Shown here: piece by piece, positions 1 through 12,037 of the stretch | Layout: each line of letters opens with the position of its first letter | How positions within the stretch are numbered: the stretch's first letter is position 1 | Assembly: GCF_023278565.1 (NCBI RefSeq) | Contig: NC_064680.1 | Location: 2,480,001-2,544,000 of the forward strand | Source: Colletotrichum lupini | Lineage: Eukaryota; Ascomycota; Sordariomycetes; Glomerellales; Glomerellaceae | Reading direction: 5' to 3' | Length of the DNA: 64,000 nucleotides | The notes under the pieces: generated by a model | The model's input: only the letters and a program-made list of their open reading frames with translations | Told to the model about the DNA's origin: nothing | The model's database searches: none | Position numbers and translations under genes: made by a program

Positions 1-152
1 CCTGTGTGCACTCTTTCGGTAGAGGAGCCAGGTGTACGTACATACGTGGAAGTGGAAATGCCGTTATGCCCAACTGAATTACCCATCCGAAATTCAAAAC
101 TCATCAAATCGCTCAAAACAACCCGCTAAACCCAGTGCGCCTCATGATGAGA

Positions 153-2206
153 TTAGTTCCGTATCGGCGGAGCTGGGTATTGTCGCCCCCCAACGCCAGA
201 GATGACCGGGCTTCCCCCGCGCTCTCTCCATCGCTTTCTTTCTCTATCATCTCTCAGTTCCCGATCGCGGGGATCCCGAGGATCCCATGGAGGCTCAGGC
301 CTTCCTCGCATGCGGTCCACATCCGCATGGCTACTCGTTCGGCGTGTCGCTTCAGGCCGCACGACCGGCCGTTCCCTTCGCTTACGAGCCTCCATATCTT
401 CTTCTCTCTCCCAATTCACGACGCGGTCACGGTCACGCTCGCGTTCTGGGTCTCTGTCACGGTCTCTTTCTCTTTCTCTTTCGCGTCTACGGTCTCGCTC
501 TCGACCGCGATCTCTCTCTCTAGCTCTCTCCCTTTCCCGTTGCTCTCTTTCTTCCAGTTCCCTACGTTCTCGGGCTTTGAATCGGCGGCGGCGCTCTTCT
601 TCCGAGTCTGAAGCTTCCGAGTCCTCCGATGCAATATCGGGCCAACTGCGGTTGAGCCTAGATGAAGGCAAGTGCTCTCGGCTTCGGCGAGATGGTGGAT
701 CGCTTCGACGACCGGAGGTGCTTCGATGTCTTTCTGGTGGTCGTCCAGTGGGAAGAATGGACGCCACTTTCTCGCTGATTTTTTCCCTGATGCCATCTAC
801 GACTGGAATACTACGACGCCTTGCATCCTCTGGTCTTAATTCCGCACGATGTACACGAGTGACAGGTGGCGGCTGGGGTATCGAGGGAGCGCCCATACGA
901 CGGAAACCGGGTGGTGGCGGCTCGTTTGAATGATGTGTATGAGGGCGACGTTTAGATCGCGGACTCGCCGCGTCCTCGGAATCAGACGTTGAGGACGAAG
1001 AATAATGTCGAGGCTGGCTGTGTCGGCGGGGTTGCATGGGCGGTCGATTGGGATGCAAGTGCTCAGGGTTGGCGTGCGGATCCTGTGGAGGAGACGGGTA
1101 GTCGGAAAAGCTACGGCGTCGACGGTCGTCAGGAGAGTTCTGTCCTCGGAATCGATCTTGGTCTGGGGTCCTCTGGGGAATATTGAGGCGAGATGGGGGG
1201 TACCGATTCGCGGCGTGACCCCCAGGAACATGGCTGTAAGCAACTGGTGGTCGGCCTGGCGGAACGAAGTAGTCTGCCTGAGGACCACGAGGCGGAGGTG
1301 AGGGCTTCGGTGATCCCTTGGGCGGGTAGGGATTTCGGACGTGCACGTATGCTGCCTTCACTCTCGGCTCGTCTCTTTCTGCTGGGCGAGCAGGGGCAGT
1401 CTTTGGTGATGCCGGCTCCTCGTCTGGCACTGCTGCCTTCCTCAGTTTTTCAGCGCATTTCTTGTGCCATTTCTCGATTCCGGCGTCTGGCTCGCTGGGC
1501 AGAGCATCTGCGGGTAGATCTGGGGGGAAGGGTTCGCCCGTCTCGGGATGCTTCAGGTTCCAGCTCTTGACGGCCTGCTGGATGAAAGGTACGTGTTCCT
1601 CGGGGCTCAGCAGTATCTCGATCGACTCCCATCGAACGAAGCCACGAAGGGTCAAGGCTGGGACGGAAGGGGCGTCGAAGTCGTTGTCGGAGGGCTGCAT
1701 GGAGTGCTGGCAGCCGGTGACCTGCCAAATGTAGGATATGGCGGGAAATGGCATATCGACAAATAGGGCTATGGCGGCGAGCCGTCAGCATGGAGTGCCT
1801 TGCACAGGTTGAGCATTCAGGCTTACAGTCATAGTTACCACCAACGGCCTTATAGAAGGCGGCCAGCTTTTGGGGGGTCAAGGCTTGAACATGTCTATCG
1901 CCAATATCGCGAATCTATAGATAGGCGGGGTTCGATTAGTATTTGGCCACGGGTGGGTGGAAGCGAGGTGGAGGAAGCCAGGGTTTGTCGCAGACGTACA
2001 ATGTGTTGGGCGATAGCGCGAAGAAGAGCATCGAGAATCGGTGTTGGAGCCTTGTCTGGGCCAAAGAGATAACCATAAGGGGAGGATGGCTTTGGATCGG
2101 GGTTCTGAGCCTGTGTCTGGGCCTGCGGTTGAGGTTGCGGCTGAGGTTGAGGATGAGGATGAGCAGAGGACTCTTTGGAGTCGGCCTCTGCGGTCGCCGT
2201 CGCCAT
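153..2206 (-). CDS. DUF7514 domain protein with Arg/Glu/Asp-rich tail
   Basis: Three exons: 2206-2000, 1914-1827 and 1768-153, about 636 residues. Introns are 85 nt (donor GTACGT, branch TACTAATC, acceptor TAG) and 58 nt (donor GTAAGC); phases join exactly. The N-terminus is a (HP)/(QP) low-complexity stretch. From about residue 44 the DUF7514 fold follows: YGYLFGPDKAPTPILDALLR, then IGDRHVQALTPQKLAAFYKA, then SLFVDMPFPAISYIWQVTG and a WESIEILLSPEEHVPFIQ block. The remaining ~400 residues are disordered, Pro/Ser/Arg-rich, with a run of RE/RD dipeptides near 440-620-980 nt that resembles SR/RED-type splicing proteins. DUF7514 is a conserved Pezizomycotina domain of unknown function, so no role is assigned. 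Shadow ORFs on the opposite strand arise from the repetitive tail. The family call is firm; the start Met is the first in frame. Confidence 0.85.
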
Positions 2207-4382
2207 TCGGGGCCGAAGTCTACATCAACGTTGCGTTTTTGTGGGCAGGAATGTCCGGGACAAAAGTGTGGAGATTGGACGGGATGGAGAAATATAACGG
2301 TTTTGGTGGCGTGTGCTGCTGACAAGCAAAGGGCTTTGGCTTCGCAGGCAGTGACTGGAGCGAGCTGGCGTTTGGATTATGAACGACTTGGAGCGCAAGT
2401 TATCGTCCAGTTCGGTTGATATTGAAAGGCTCGAGAAGAGTTCAGGCTGCTAGCGTAAGACTGCGAGCGCGGGCAAGGTTGAGTTGAGGGTTCAACGGCT
2501 ACTAATAACTCAAGGTACTTTGGGTGCGGGCCGCCGCCACAGCATCGTCATACGAGAGAGTGTGAAAGAGAGAGATGCGAGGCAGAAGTAGGCTGAAGCC
2601 AAGCCGTGAGTCAAAGCCGGATGGATACGTGCGGATGCAAGTCGAGGCTGGTAGGCGCAGGATGAGGACTCGGTCAATATGCGCGCCAGAGGAGCGAGAG
2701 GGTGCGCGCGAGTGCAGCCGGTGGCAGGAGAGAAGTATCCGGGTCGAGGACTAGTGGGTGTGAAGCGTGGATGAAGGGGATGAATGTGTGTAAGAAACAC
2801 AATCCAAGGTCGAGCGAGAGTCGAAAGCGACGACGGGAGAGTGCGGTGCAGCTGGTTGATGGAGGATCGGGCGGGCAGTGAGCTGATGATGTAACTAAAG
2901 TACTCGGACTGCAACATGAGGTGGGCAGGGTACTTGGGCCTTGTTGTTGCTGGGGGGTTGGAGGGGTCAAAGACGCACGCACGATGGGACGGATGGGCAA
3001 TTTTTGGGGGGTTCAAGGTCGCCTTCGCTCTGGGGCTCTAGGTACATTGTTTTTGTGGTGAGATGGACGGGGGACCAGGGGGAAGGAAGGAAGGAAGGGA
3101 CTCGAGGGAGGAAGTACATACCTTACCAACTTACCTTGCCTACCTTACCCTTGGACATGGACTTTCCATCCCGTCAGGCAGAACCGAGCTGCGGGAAGCA
3201 ATGGATCCGCCTGGTTGTTCTTACCTTACGTAGCTGGGCTCTTTCACAGCTTCCGCTCAATAACTAAGTCTGCGCCGTACTGCGGTACATGCAGCAGCGC
3301 TGCGCAAGACCGGGAAGGACAAGGCAGGCAAGGCAGTGGCAGGTAAGAATAGCGATCAAACAGGGAAAACGTTTGGCTGTTGGGCTGACACGTGCACCCT
3401 GGCGCAGCTTCCCTTGCGGGGACAAATTTGGGCCGGACCGTCGGCTGCCTTTCGAAAAGTACATGTCTTACCTACGTGGTTGAGCTGTGTCTGCAAGTAC
3501 CTTTCCCCTCCCACCTGGCTTCCGCGCATCTCTAACCGTCGGGTACGTACCGCCTTAGGGTGCCTTCTTCCTGTAACTTCCATTTCTCACGATGTACCTT
3601 TTTTCCCCATGACAATCTCACCTCTTCACGACCGCTAGTTGGGAACATCACCGCTCCACCCCCTCTGACTTGCATAGGCACACATTCCTGACGAGCTACC
3701 TTACCTCTCACACACACACACACATTCTCTCTTACCAGTCACCACCACCATCCCACGGCATCTCGATGCATCCATACTCTGTCGTCGTTTTGGGTTCAAC
3801 TCCCGAGGTTACGCCTAATATCTCGACCATGGCGTCCCCGACTCCCCACCAGCTGATCAACATGATTTGGCATCCATACTCCTGACTTTACCTTCCAGGC
3901 TCCAGAAGATAAGGCAAAGTGAGGCTGGGCAGCAAAACGGACCCAACTATCCAGATGATCCAGATGACCAAAGAGGCCCGTCGAAAGCCATGGATGCCGA
4001 TGCCCAGTTTCCTCGGCCCCCAGGATGCAGCCTGAAAGTCTGCCCAGGTGAGCCGTCTGCTGGACATGCCCAGCTGCGATGTGCCTTGTTGCGGAGGCTG
4101 ATGCCCGCTCAGCCGCCAGCCGGCCCTAGCCACGCAACCCTCTATTCCAGAGGCAACCCGACAGGCTGTCCCGTCTGTTCTTGAACTCTTCATACGCAAA
4201 TCAAGAGAGTTAAAGGCCAAAGGGAACCAGCAGACGCTGAAGAGGAACTGCCCAGCCACACGCCATTAAGCTGGTCGAATTCTGCTCCATCTCATCTCTT
4301 TCCCCGGCCCTCCACCACACGACTTCTGAGAAGCTACTTTTCCTAGACTCTAGACTCACTAACCTCCCAAGACAGCGTCACC
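2207..4382. other. intergenic/promoter region of the DUF7514 gene
   Basis: No convincing gene on either strand. The part next to 2206 should hold the DUF7514 promoter and 5' leader; its pyrimidine-rich stretches lie on the minus strand. Scattered CCTACC/GGTAGG-type motifs and a CA dinucleotide run near 3707-3724 are present. The plus-strand stretch 4260-4380 is CT-rich and ends in a good start context at 4383, so it may be the leader of the small candidate gene there. Confidence 0.5.
3707..3724. repeat. (CA)n microsatellite
   Basis: About nine uninterrupted CA units between a CTCA and an ATTCTC flank. It lies in non-coding sequence. Confidence 0.8.
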
Positions 4383-4661
4383 ATGTCCACCTACGCCGCG
4401 ACCAATTTGCCTCCCCGACAGGCTGGAACCCGGCGAGCGCATTTGCAAAACACCAGAGATGCGGTTCGACAATCCACCCAATCTTTTCGTTACCCTCGTC
4501 CTGTCTTCCAGACTTCCAGAAACGCTGCTAGCAACCGGAAAGTGATCCGCGGCCGTGCATTGTACATCCTTACGAATACATGGCATAGTGTCTTTACCCT
4601 GGCTTACCGTGGTGACTCTGCGTGTCCATCTAATTCTAATTGTTGCAGCAGCCATGTATGA
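4383..4661 (+). CDS. hypothetical small protein
   Basis: A 92-codon ORF starts in a strong fungal context (CACCATGTCC) after a CT-rich leader that ends in CTAACCTCCCAAGACAGCGT. The protein is basic, rich in Arg, Gln, Asn and Ser, and lacks a signal peptide or membrane segment. The C-terminal part (after about residue 65) looks less coding-like. A GTGACTC...TTGTTGCAG segment at about 4612-4648 could be an intron, so the 3' end is uncertain. I recognise no family. The region 4662-4976 downstream shows nothing further. It could be a chance ORF in a leader. Confidence 0.22.
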   Translation: MSTYAATNLPPRQAGTRRAHLQNTRDAVRQSTQSFRYPRPVFQTSRNAASNRKVIRGRALYILTNTWHSVFTLAYRGDSACPSNSNCCSSHV

Positions 4662-4976
4662 TGCAGTTGCAGCCAAGGTTTTGGGACAGTGATCTGGCGG
4701 TGAGCACAAGGCGAAAGATTACGAACAAGGCTTGCAGGGACCGGCTGTTGTACATTGCGTCGACCAAGTGCCATTTCTACCACTTCCTGACACTGCAGCA
4801 ACCAACGGGAATGGGATGACCACCTGTTGTTGCACTGGCTGCCTACCATCTGCCTGGTCGGCACACCTCGAGCACTATCTTTATCTTACATGAATCTGTC
4901 GCCGTTCCGTCGCCTCGGTTCCCTGTCTATACAGAAACGATTGATATGTCTTGGATAGAATCAAACCCTTTCACGC

Positions 4977-5563
4977 TCATTGGAAAGCAGTATACCACAG
5001 ACCGACAGCGGCGCCCGCAAGGGAAATGATGCTTCTTACGGCGTTGAGTGCCTGCCACCTCTTCAACAAATCCGTGGTCTCGGACAGACCCAGCGTTGCG
5101 ATGCCCCGTGCACCGGCCATGAGCGCATTGTTCGTTGACGACATGAAGATAATGGTATAGGGCACGATGGCGAGACTCAAAGCTCCAGCGGCAACAAACG
5201 GCTTCCACGCAACACCCTGGTCGTAGCGATCGTATGCAGAGTAGGCCAGCGAGAGCGTAACGGCGAGCGCTACTTTTGGGCCGGTCGACGCGCCGTTCAG
5301 AAATATGTGTTGCCACAGCTTCAGTGCATGACCTGGCTCGGCGCTGGTTTGGAGAATGGCGGGGATGCTGAACATGGATAATGATGCCGCCGCGCCTAGA
5401 CTAAAAGTCAGCAATTGACGTCGTTCACGCTGATGATGGCACAAAGAGAAAGAGTGGGAGCCCGCGGGTGAAGGGGGAAGAGAAGTTGCTAACCTGCCCA
5501 CCATGCGCACCCGAGGACGCCAGTAGCAGTGGCAATGGTGTTGGCCATTCCGAGTTGCGACAT
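4977..5563 (-). CDS. DUF1772 (anthrone oxygenase-like) membrane protein
   Basis: Two exons: 5563-5494 and 5395-4977, 162 residues, with a 98-nt intron (G|GTTAGC ... TCTAG|GC). The first exon encodes a short hydrophobic N-terminus, MSQLGMANTIATATGVLGCA, leading into AWWAGAAASLSMFSIPAILQ. Four hydrophobic segments follow the DUF1772 pattern: the N-terminal one, PKVALAVTLSLAYSAYD, KPFVAAGALSLAIVPYTIIF, and the last, SIISLAGAAVGLWYTAF. The MSSTNNALM stretch after the third segment matches the conserved polar loop with the NxxL/M motif. Family members include HypC/EncA-type anthrone oxygenases of polyketide pathways, but most fungal DUF1772 proteins are uncharacterised. No polyketide synthase or tailoring gene is nearby, so a pathway role is not supported. 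The upstream in-frame Met region beyond the intron is a readthrough artefact. Confidence 0.85.
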
Positions 5564-6212
5564 GTTGGTTTCGGTGGTCTTTTCTTGGGTAGTAGTTGTT
5601 GGTGTGGTAGGGATGACGACAGTGACTGTGTTGCGACGGCAATACTTGAGATCGGGTCGGCACGAATGATGCAGTGTGGGATTTCGTCTGTAGCGTCTCT
5701 CTATATGATTCTATTGTATGATGAGATGCCTTTAACATTTTGGCGTCATCTGTTCTAATATATACCGGAGAAGGAGTCCGGGAAACATCGGCGGTGCTAG
5801 CCCCGATGAGATCGGAGGAATCACGGACGACACAATTTGTCCGAAGCTGTGTTCTCCACCCCGAGTCTCGCGTGTCCGATGCCGTCCTCGTTGCGACCTC
5901 CGCGCCGTACTGGCTGGCCCCATCATTACGGCGCTCTCAATTCCATTCGAGAGCTAGAAAACCCGGGCATGCCCCATGTTGAGGTGGTGCCGAGCCTCCC
6001 AAAAAAAATCTTGGCCAACTTAAATAAGGTAGACCAACAAGGTTTTGCGGCAACGCACCCATCTGGAGCTGAACGCCGCAAAGAGCCCAGGGATGGGTGG
6101 GCGGTTTAATCGAACGACGCATGGTCAGTGGTGAATCTCCTTGCTCTCCCACATTTTTCTCTTTCATCTTCAGTGTTCCGTTCCGATTATCGTATTGCGG
6201 TTGGGGTTTTTC
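5564..6212. other. intergenic, tail of GNAT gene to DUF1772 promoter
   Basis: Both flanking genes lie on the minus strand, so this holds the 3' end of the acetyltransferase transcript and the promoter of the DUF1772 gene. No further ORF with gene-like character is visible. Confidence 0.5.
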
Positions 6213-6968
6213 CTATTTCGGCGCCTCGATGCTATAGCCGACAAGCGTCGTCGTCTCCTGCGTCTTTTCATCGCGTTCCGTCCAGACCTTGAGCTTTTGG
6301 AAGCCCGTCTTGTCCAAGACTTTCTGGCTGGGCAAGTTGTCCAGCTCCGTCACGGCGGTGAGGATCTCCCCCACCGCCACCACGGCCGCCCCGTTCACCT
6401 CGGACTCGGACTCGGACCCGGGCTGCTCCTGGGACGGCCGGGTCTCCTCCCCGACGACGCTCCTCTCAACCCGGAGCGCAGGCGCAGCGGAGCGGGGCAG
6501 GGACCACCACGCGCCGACGAAGCCCCGCAGGAACTCGGTGGCGTACCCTTTGCCCCAGGCCTCTTTGCAGAAGAGGTATCCGATCTCGGGCCAGCCCAGC
6601 TCGCCGCCGGGCAGGCCGGGACTGCTGGGGCCGATGCGCTTGACGCCGCCGAGGCCGACGAATTCACCCGTCGAGCGGAGGCAGATGGTGAAGTTGTAGT
6701 TGTGCGCGTCGTTGGGCGGGAGGTTGTGGTCCAGCCAGGCCTGCGTCTCGTCGAGGTCCGCGTCGGGGCGGCCGGCGACGGCCCACCTCATGACCTCAGG
6801 CTGGGAGCGCATAGCGTGCAGGGCGGGCAGGTCGTCTTGGCTGACGGGCTTGAGGATGAGACGCTCGGTGAGGACGGGCTTGCGCGTGGCGAGAAGGGGG
6901 AGGGGGAGGGTTGGGAGGGTGGTATTCACCGTGATGAAGTCTAGGTGTTCATTATTCGTTTCGGGCAT
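6213..6968 (-). CDS. GNAT family N-acetyltransferase (RimJ/RimL type)
   Basis: Single exon. I prefer the ATG at 6968 (context AAAACATGCC, protein MPETNNEHLDF..., 251 residues) over the upstream in-frame codon at 7037. The ORF follows the Acetyltransf_3 layout: LTERLILKPVSQDDLPAL (beta1-alpha1), FTICLRSTGEFVGLGGVKRI (beta2-beta3), GWPEIGYLFCKEAWGKGYAT (beta4 and the acetyl-CoA pyrophosphate loop, R/QxxGxG/A form AWGKGYA), and SQKVLDKTGFQKLKVW near the end. Between the CoA loop and the last strand is an insertion of roughly 45 residues, rich in Ser, Glu and Pro, which is longer than in typical members. It probably acetylates a small molecule or a protein N-terminus; the substrate cannot be read from sequence. 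Confidence 0.85.
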   Translation of the reverse strand: MPETNNEHLDFITVNTTLPTLPLPLLATRKPVLTERLILKPVSQDDLPALHAMRSQPEVMRWAVAGRPDADLDETQAWLDHNLPPNDAHNYNFTICLRSTGEFVGLGGVKRIGPSSPGLPGGELGWPEIGYLFCKEAWGKGYATEFLRGFVGAWWSLPRSAAPALRVERSVVGEETRPSQEQPGSESESEVNGAAVVAVGEILTAVTELDNLPSQKVLDKTGFQKLKVWTERDEKTQETTTLVGYSIEAPK

Positions 6969-7037
6969 GTTTTCTTTTTGTTTCCCTTGTTTCCTTTCGT
7001 TGAATGTTTCTTCAATCTTTGGTACCGGGCTTAACAA

Positions 7038-8283
7038 AGAGCCAAGTTTGTACGTGTTTTATTATCTCTTTGCATGATTTTATTTTCTATTTCTTCGTCT
7101 GTAACATTTTCACGGAGAATTTCTGGGTTTGAGTCATCTCAACGGGCCCTCAGTTGGGTGACTGTTCATCCTAAGAGTGAGGGACCCCCAGAGTATAGTA
7201 CGCAAGCGCGCTATTACTCTTTCAGCATTGCCGTTTTGGCTTACGAATATCTCTAATCGAAAGTACGACTAAATACGACGAGGCCTGGCCGGGGGACGGA
7301 TAGTTCCGCAAATTTATCAGGCTCGCACTCGGCGGTCTTCCGAGCGCCGAGCCGCGCCGATTTTGACGGTCCAGGTCTTTGTTCGTCTCCTGAATAGACT
7401 TGGCGCTCCCATCGGGCAGAATGCAAGAAACCCAAACCGAATCACGATCCACGATATCCAGGTGGTCTGTCAAATTCTCTCCTAATCGCGGCAAGATACC
7501 GGGCGGGAAACTTTATCTTAACCAAGGTAGCCAGACCTCCATCTCTAGCGAGACCGAGCAAATCACGACTACTCATGTATGTGTGATCCTACGAGTACAG
7601 ACGTGCTGACATATCAGTCATTTCTACGTAAATCTACCCGTTCAAGTGGTCGGCAGCTATTAGTCTTGTTTTTTTAAGGTTTTTTCTTACGCCTACTGCA
7701 GCGGGGTGGTAAGGTGGTTTCGGGCAACCCCTGGGAAATTTTGCATCTGAACGCAGATCGGGGGAACAGTGCAGTGGGGAACCACACAGGCTACAGCCCA
7801 AATCCTCATAGGTATATTCTCCCCCCGCGCTTCTACCTATCTCGTCTCACCCACAGCTCATCCTGTTTTGCTCACAGCGCAGAACGACATCATCAAGCGA
7901 AACCCCCAGAATCCCGGAAACCGATTCGCGAAATAGTTGTTCTTATTAATTATTACCTCTTCTTTACACCTTTCCCCCGCCTTTTTAATCTGGATGAAAA
8001 CCTAAATATCTACTCCGTAGACGGCGGACGAACGTCAGCCCGGGCTTAGGAGTTACAAGCACGTTGATCGCCCGTTCGCTCTTAACTTACAAGGAATGCA
8101 AGCGCGAGAGGCCTAGCGGGGAAACCCTCAAAATCGTCAACGTCAGCAAAGACCATCCACACACCTCTCACACACCCTGAGCTTCACTTGAGCTTCACTC
8201 ACGTCAGGGTCGCTCACACACCCGTCACTCATACTCACCCACACCACCTCACACTCATACTAAAAAAAAGCCCCAACTAGACA
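7038..8283. other. shared upstream region of GNAT (-) and Zn2Cys6 factor (+)
   Basis: Divergent promoter region. The last ~200 nt before 8284 are CT/CA-rich with CACTCACACACCC repeats, typical of a leader. A minus-strand open stretch near 7222-7494 has a somewhat protein-like composition but no start, partner exon or family match, so I do not call it a gene. Confidence 0.5.
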
Positions 8284-11080
8284 ATGACACCGCCGGCATC
8301 ATCGGCGACCGCAGCCCGACAACAATCCGACCAGAACACCGCCGCGCCTGGCAGCAGCGGCACCGGCAAACAACAGCTCAGCTGCGCAAACTGTCGCCAT
8401 CGCAAGATCAAATGCGATAAGCTACAGCCCCGGTGCAAGCAGTGCGAGCGCTCCGACCTCGACTGCGTCTTCCCCTCCCGGAAGCGGAACCGCAAGCCGC
8501 GCCAGGGGAGGCAGAACGAGCTGCTGAATCGCATCACCCGTCTGGAGAGCATCGTCAGCAAAGTTGACTCTGGTAACGTGGATGGAGTCGTCAGGGGCGG
8601 CGGTAGCGGGACCCCAACCGGCTCGGCGGGAGGAGCGGTGCCCCCTGCGGCCTTGCTCACGGCTGCCGTCTCATCGACGCCGCATTCCATATCGGCGGCG
8701 ACGGGCCGAAGGGGTCTTGGTGGCGACTCGGTCTCGGGCATGAATGACGCGGAGCCGTCGCCGCCCGGAGCGGGGTGGGACTCCCAGCCTGCCCCGCCGA
8801 CCAACTACATGAGCGCCGAGTTCTGGGACAATCTGTGCCAAGAGGTCGAGGGCATGAGACAGGCCTTGGATCAGCCCTCCGACAGCGAAGGGTCCGACGA
8901 TGAGGAACCAGGAGGTCAGGGCCAGCAGCATCAGCACAGCACGACGAGCCCCGAGTCATCCACCGCCAATAAGGGCCAGACGCCTCCCGCGCTGTCTGGG
9001 CTCATCTCCAGCTTCGTCACGGGCGGGGACGAGCCGCTGAGGCACCCGCCGCGGGATCACATCATGTACATGTGCGGCATCTTCTTCTCCAACGTCGATC
9101 CCGCGTTCAAGGTCATTCATCGGCCTACGGTCTCTGTCGAGCTGGAAGGGTTCGCGAACGCTGTGAATAAGCACATCGATGATGCGACGGAGGCCCTGTT
9201 CTTTTCTATGTACTATGGTGCCGTCACCAGCTTGACAAACGAGGCTTGTCTGAGGAACTTGGGGGAGGAGAGGAGCGTGCTCGCGCAGAGGTACCGGGAG
9301 GGCGTTGAGAGGGCGCTTCACAAGGCGGATTATCTCAACAGCACTGAGATTCGGACCCTTCAAGCGCTGACTTACTACGTGGTAAGTCTCTCCAGTCACG
9401 TTCATATCAAATCCGGTTCAAGATCTAACCATCTCACAGTGCTTCCTCCGCTCACACAACGCCAGCCGTGCCTCATGGGCCCTCATCCCCCTCGTCGTCC
9501 GCCTCGCCCAGGCCCTCCACCTTCACCGCGACGGCGTCAACCCCCCTCTCCCGCCCTTCGAGGCCGAGATGCGCCGCCGGCTGTGGTGGATGATTGTCGT
9601 CCTCGACATCCGCGCCGCCGAGGACCGCGGCACCGACGCCGCCATCCCGCGGCAGTCCTACAACACCCGCCTGCCTTTCAACCTCGACGACGACGACTTC
9701 GGCCCCGGGACGACGGATCCGCTCGAGGACAGGACGGGCCCGACCGAGATGACGTTTTGCCTGTGCACGAGCATGTCGTCGGGCATCTTTGGCAACCTGC
9801 GGCCGCGGCACCCGCAGCTTGCGCTCGACAACGACGGCACGCCGGAGCCGACGACGTCAGAGGATGAGATTATGGCGCACGCGCAGCGTCTCGAAGCGCT
9901 CTTTGGCACCGCGCCGGCCAAAACACCTGCATCGGACGGCGATGGCTCCGGTGGCGGTGGCGGCGGCGGCGACGATGAAGACCAGGACACCCGGCACCTA
10001 CCCGCCAACCACGCCGCCGTGACGGTGCGCATCATCATCCTCAAAATGTGGTTATCTGCACAATATCCCTTCACACCGCGCGCCTCCACGGCGACGGCGA
10101 AGCCCCGCGTCGCGCGGGAGACGATGCTCCGCACGGCGGTGAACACGATCGAGCTGGTCGAGTATAGCTCCGCGACCTACCGCGAGCGGTTCGGGTGGTG
10201 GATCGACAGCTACGTGCAGTGGCACCCGCTCGCCGTCGCGCTGGCGGAGCTGTGCGTGCAGACGCGCGGGGAGCTGGTGGAGAGGGCGTGGCGCGTGGTG
10301 GATCGGAACTTCCACGGGATGAGGGAGCGGATCGCGGATACGAGGCGGGGCACGCTGTGGAGGCCGCTGAAGAAGCTTTTGAGACGGGCGAGGGCTGCGA
10401 GAGCGGAGGCTATGATGGGGGCGTTGAAGCTGGGTGATGGTGGGAGGGGGGCGCCTGTGACTGCTGCGGCGGCGGCGACAACGGAGCAGAAGGGGGCTGC
10501 AAGGAGGACGGTGGAGATGCCGCAGCATGAGGAAGAGGAGGAGGAGGATGATGATGACGATGAGGATGGTGATGATGATGGCGATGGAGACGTGGATGTC
10601 ACGGGTGTTCAGGAGCCATCAGTTGCTGCCGCGGCGGCGGTGGGAGGCCACGGTGTGAGTATGGGAACATTACACCCGGCTTTCAGGACAGACCGTTTCG
10701 GCGGTAACAACGCTGCCGCTGCTGCTTGGCAAGGAGGCGGCTCCATACTGCCTCCCACGAGTATGCCTTTCGCGACGACAAACACGGTCGGTTTGGGTGG
10801 TCCCACGCCGATGGCGGTTGACCCGTCGATAGCGGCGGCGGCCGGGATGCCCGCGACATCACTGCCTCCGTCAACGTCGGCGCCCATGAACCCGCCGTTC
10901 GGGCTGACGCCGGAGGACATGGCCATGTTTGGAGGAACGCCGCTGTTCAGTAACCCGCAGGACCTGATTGCGCATTTCGGGATCCAGATGGATGCCGGAG
11001 ACTTTGGGTGGGATCCGAGTTCGTGGGACGAGTTTGTCGTTGATGCGAATATGGAGAGGTCACCTCGGGACGACGGGTGA
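8284..11080 (+). CDS. Zn(II)2Cys6 transcription factor
   Basis: Two exons, 8284-9381 and 9440-11080, 912 residues; intron 58 nt (GTG|GTAAGT, branch TCTAACC, ACAG). The zinc cluster is Cys34-x2-Cys37-x6-Cys44-x6-Cys51-x2-Cys54-x6-Cys61 and is followed by a basic linker (RKRNRKPRQ) and a short coiled coil, LLNRITRLESIVSKV. From about residue 245 the fungal middle homology region appears: a GIFFSNVDPAFKVIHRPTV block, ALTYYVCFLRSHNASRASW across the splice, and EAEMRRRLWWMIVVLDIRAA. Low-complexity blocks include a Gly run near residue 560 and an acidic Glu/Asp run near 740-775. An Ala/Pro-rich tail could act as an activation domain. It should bind DNA in the nucleus, probably as a dimer; its targets are unknown. 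Nothing links it specifically to the distant xylose reductase gene. Confidence 0.92.
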
Positions 11081-12037
11081 TTTCAGTTTGAGTGACTAAG
11101 GTAATCACAAGAGGAGGACGAGGAGGCGTACGGGATACCCAAATGAACTGACGCGCAAGTGTGGTGTATAATAAGGAAAAAGGGAAAGGAAGAAATGACA
11201 TGGTGATGCTGTACGATAGGGATGACGAATCCCGCCCATCAATACTGGAGAATGGAAGAGGAATCTAGACTCTCAAATGAAACTCATTGTACTTGAGCTT
11301 GATTCAATGAGTGAATAATTCTCGACAACTTGATGACTCCTGTTCCAGACAAGCGGGCAGAGCTTCAAGATAAGGTATGTCGACTTCGAAGTAAGCATAT
11401 GATGGAAGTGAACGGGGCTTGTTGCCGGGCCTTCACTTCATGAGAGTGATATGTCACTGGACACTAGAACGTGAACAACTAATCACCACGAAATTATAGA
11501 GGTTACGTCATGCTCAGGTGGGTTGCATGTGCTTTCACATTTGGGAGCAGCTGGGAAAGAAAAAAGGTAGATGCCAAGTGAGAGCACTCTACGCTACGAA
11601 CAGTTGAAGACATGCAGGCATCACATCACTGGCAATCAAAAAAACTTTGACAACCGACGCAGGGTGAGTTGGCATTTGTCTACGTAGACGAAGCCGGACG
11701 TCTTGACATCCCTCTTCTGGCCGAGCAGATCTAAAGGTAAACCGCATCGTCTCATCAAGAAGTCGTATTTCACAGCTTCGTACTCAGGTATCATTCGTCC
11801 ATCTATCAAAAGGGCGGTTTGAGTAAGGTTTCCCCTCCCTCCCCTGCTGCTTTTTTTGGCCATGCTCGCGAAAAGATGATGTTTTGAATTGATTTCATTT
11901 CTTTTGGTGGCCCCCGCCTTCAGAGAGCAAATGCACGTGATAGTTCCATAGACCTAGTGAACACCTGCCAAGTAGTAGTAGCCCACCCCTCCATTTGTCG
12001 AAAACCAGAGAAACAACGCCGCACAACAGCCAACACT
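11081..12037. other. convergent 3' region
   Basis: Lies between two genes that converge (transcription factor + and eL20 -) and should hold both 3' UTRs. A 75-codon minus-strand ORF at 11636-11863 has no recognisable features and probably falls in the eL20 3' flank. Confidence 0.5.

Noticed and set aside
202..933. Long plus-strand ORF (243 codons) rich in Ser/Arg
   Set aside because: It is the antisense shadow of the RE/RD-rich tail of the DUF7514 protein.
4977..5563. Secondary-metabolite cluster suggested by the anthrone oxygenase-like DUF1772 gene
   Set aside because: No polyketide synthase, tailoring enzyme or cluster regulator lies within the visible neighbours; the nearby GNAT and Zn2Cys6 genes are not enough.
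8284..11080. XlnR/Xyr1-type xylanase regulator controlling the xylose reductase gene
   Set aside because: The protein has a generic Zn2Cys6 plus middle homology layout and I see none of the XlnR-specific motifs; 15 kb and five genes separate it from xyl1.
11636..11863. 75-codon minus-strand ORF
   Set aside because: No start context, partner exon or family pattern; it lies in the eL20 3' flank.
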